Shown: piece by piece, positions 5,170 to 5,175 of the stretch
Numbering within the stretch: the first letter of the stretch is position 1
Layout of the letters: the number at the start of each line of letters is the position of its first letter
From: an uncultured Clostridia bacterium
GTDB lineage: Bacteria; Bacillota; Clostridia; Christensenellales; Borkfalkiaceae
Length of the DNA: 5,175 nucleotides
NCBI GenBank assembly: GCA_944338265.1
Contig: CALVLO010000103.1
Span: 1 to 5,175 of the forward strand
Reading direction: 5' to 3'
Notes under the pieces: generated by a model
The model's input: only the letters and a program-made list of their open reading frames with translations
The model's database searches: none
What the model was told of the DNA's origin: nothing
Translations under genes and position numbers: made by a program

Positions 5170-5175
5170 AGTAGA

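Overview
The window looks like chromosomal DNA from a Gram-positive, low-oxygen member of the Firmicutes, most likely class Clostridia and possibly a gut lineage. It carries AGGAGG-type ribosome binding sites, consensus sigma-A-type promoters, intrinsic terminators with U-tracts, a diaminopimelate-type lysine/peptidoglycan gene, an S11-family D,D-carboxypeptidase and a cysteine-rich, SpoIIM-like membrane protein. The taxon is an inference from gene content and style. The coding sequence is GC-rich and uniform, and there are no mobile elements, tRNAs, rRNAs or CRISPR arrays. All four real protein genes are on the + strand, and the long minus-strand frames are shadows.

Layout. 1-172: AT-rich upstream region with no recognisable gene. 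173-772: five-helix membrane protein resembling SpoIIM. 824-1987: secreted penicillin-binding-protein-type D-Ala-D-Ala carboxypeptidase (DacF/DacB type). 2009-2050: strong intrinsic terminator. 2052-2087: compact promoter. 2088-3413: lysA, diaminopimelate decarboxylase. 3414-3592: a 180-base leader that looks like a complete transcription attenuator. 3593-5092: ABC-F ATPase of the Lsa type, a predicted ribosome-protection antibiotic resistance factor. 5093-5175: intergenic region ending in a consensus promoter for a gene outside the window.

How the genes relate. The first three concern the cell envelope. In Bacillus subtilis spoIIM and dacF lie near each other and serve engulfment and spore cortex formation, so the first pair may be a remnant of that cluster. 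lysA consumes meso-diaminopimelate, the peptidoglycan cross-linking residue, to make lysine. It appears to be a separate unit between its own promoter and the upstream terminator. The ABC-F gene is functionally unrelated.

The most interesting signals are regulatory. First, the ABC-F gene is preceded by a strong Shine-Dalgarno sequence, a possible three-codon Met-Arg-Leu leader ORF, a nested hairpin, competing antiterminator and terminator hairpins, and a U-tract ending three bases before the gene's Shine-Dalgarno. This is the layout expected for antibiotic-induced, ribosome-mediated attenuation. Second, lysA, and possibly the carboxypeptidase gene, has a -10-like hexamer exactly six bases before the ATG and no Shine-Dalgarno, suggesting leaderless mRNAs.
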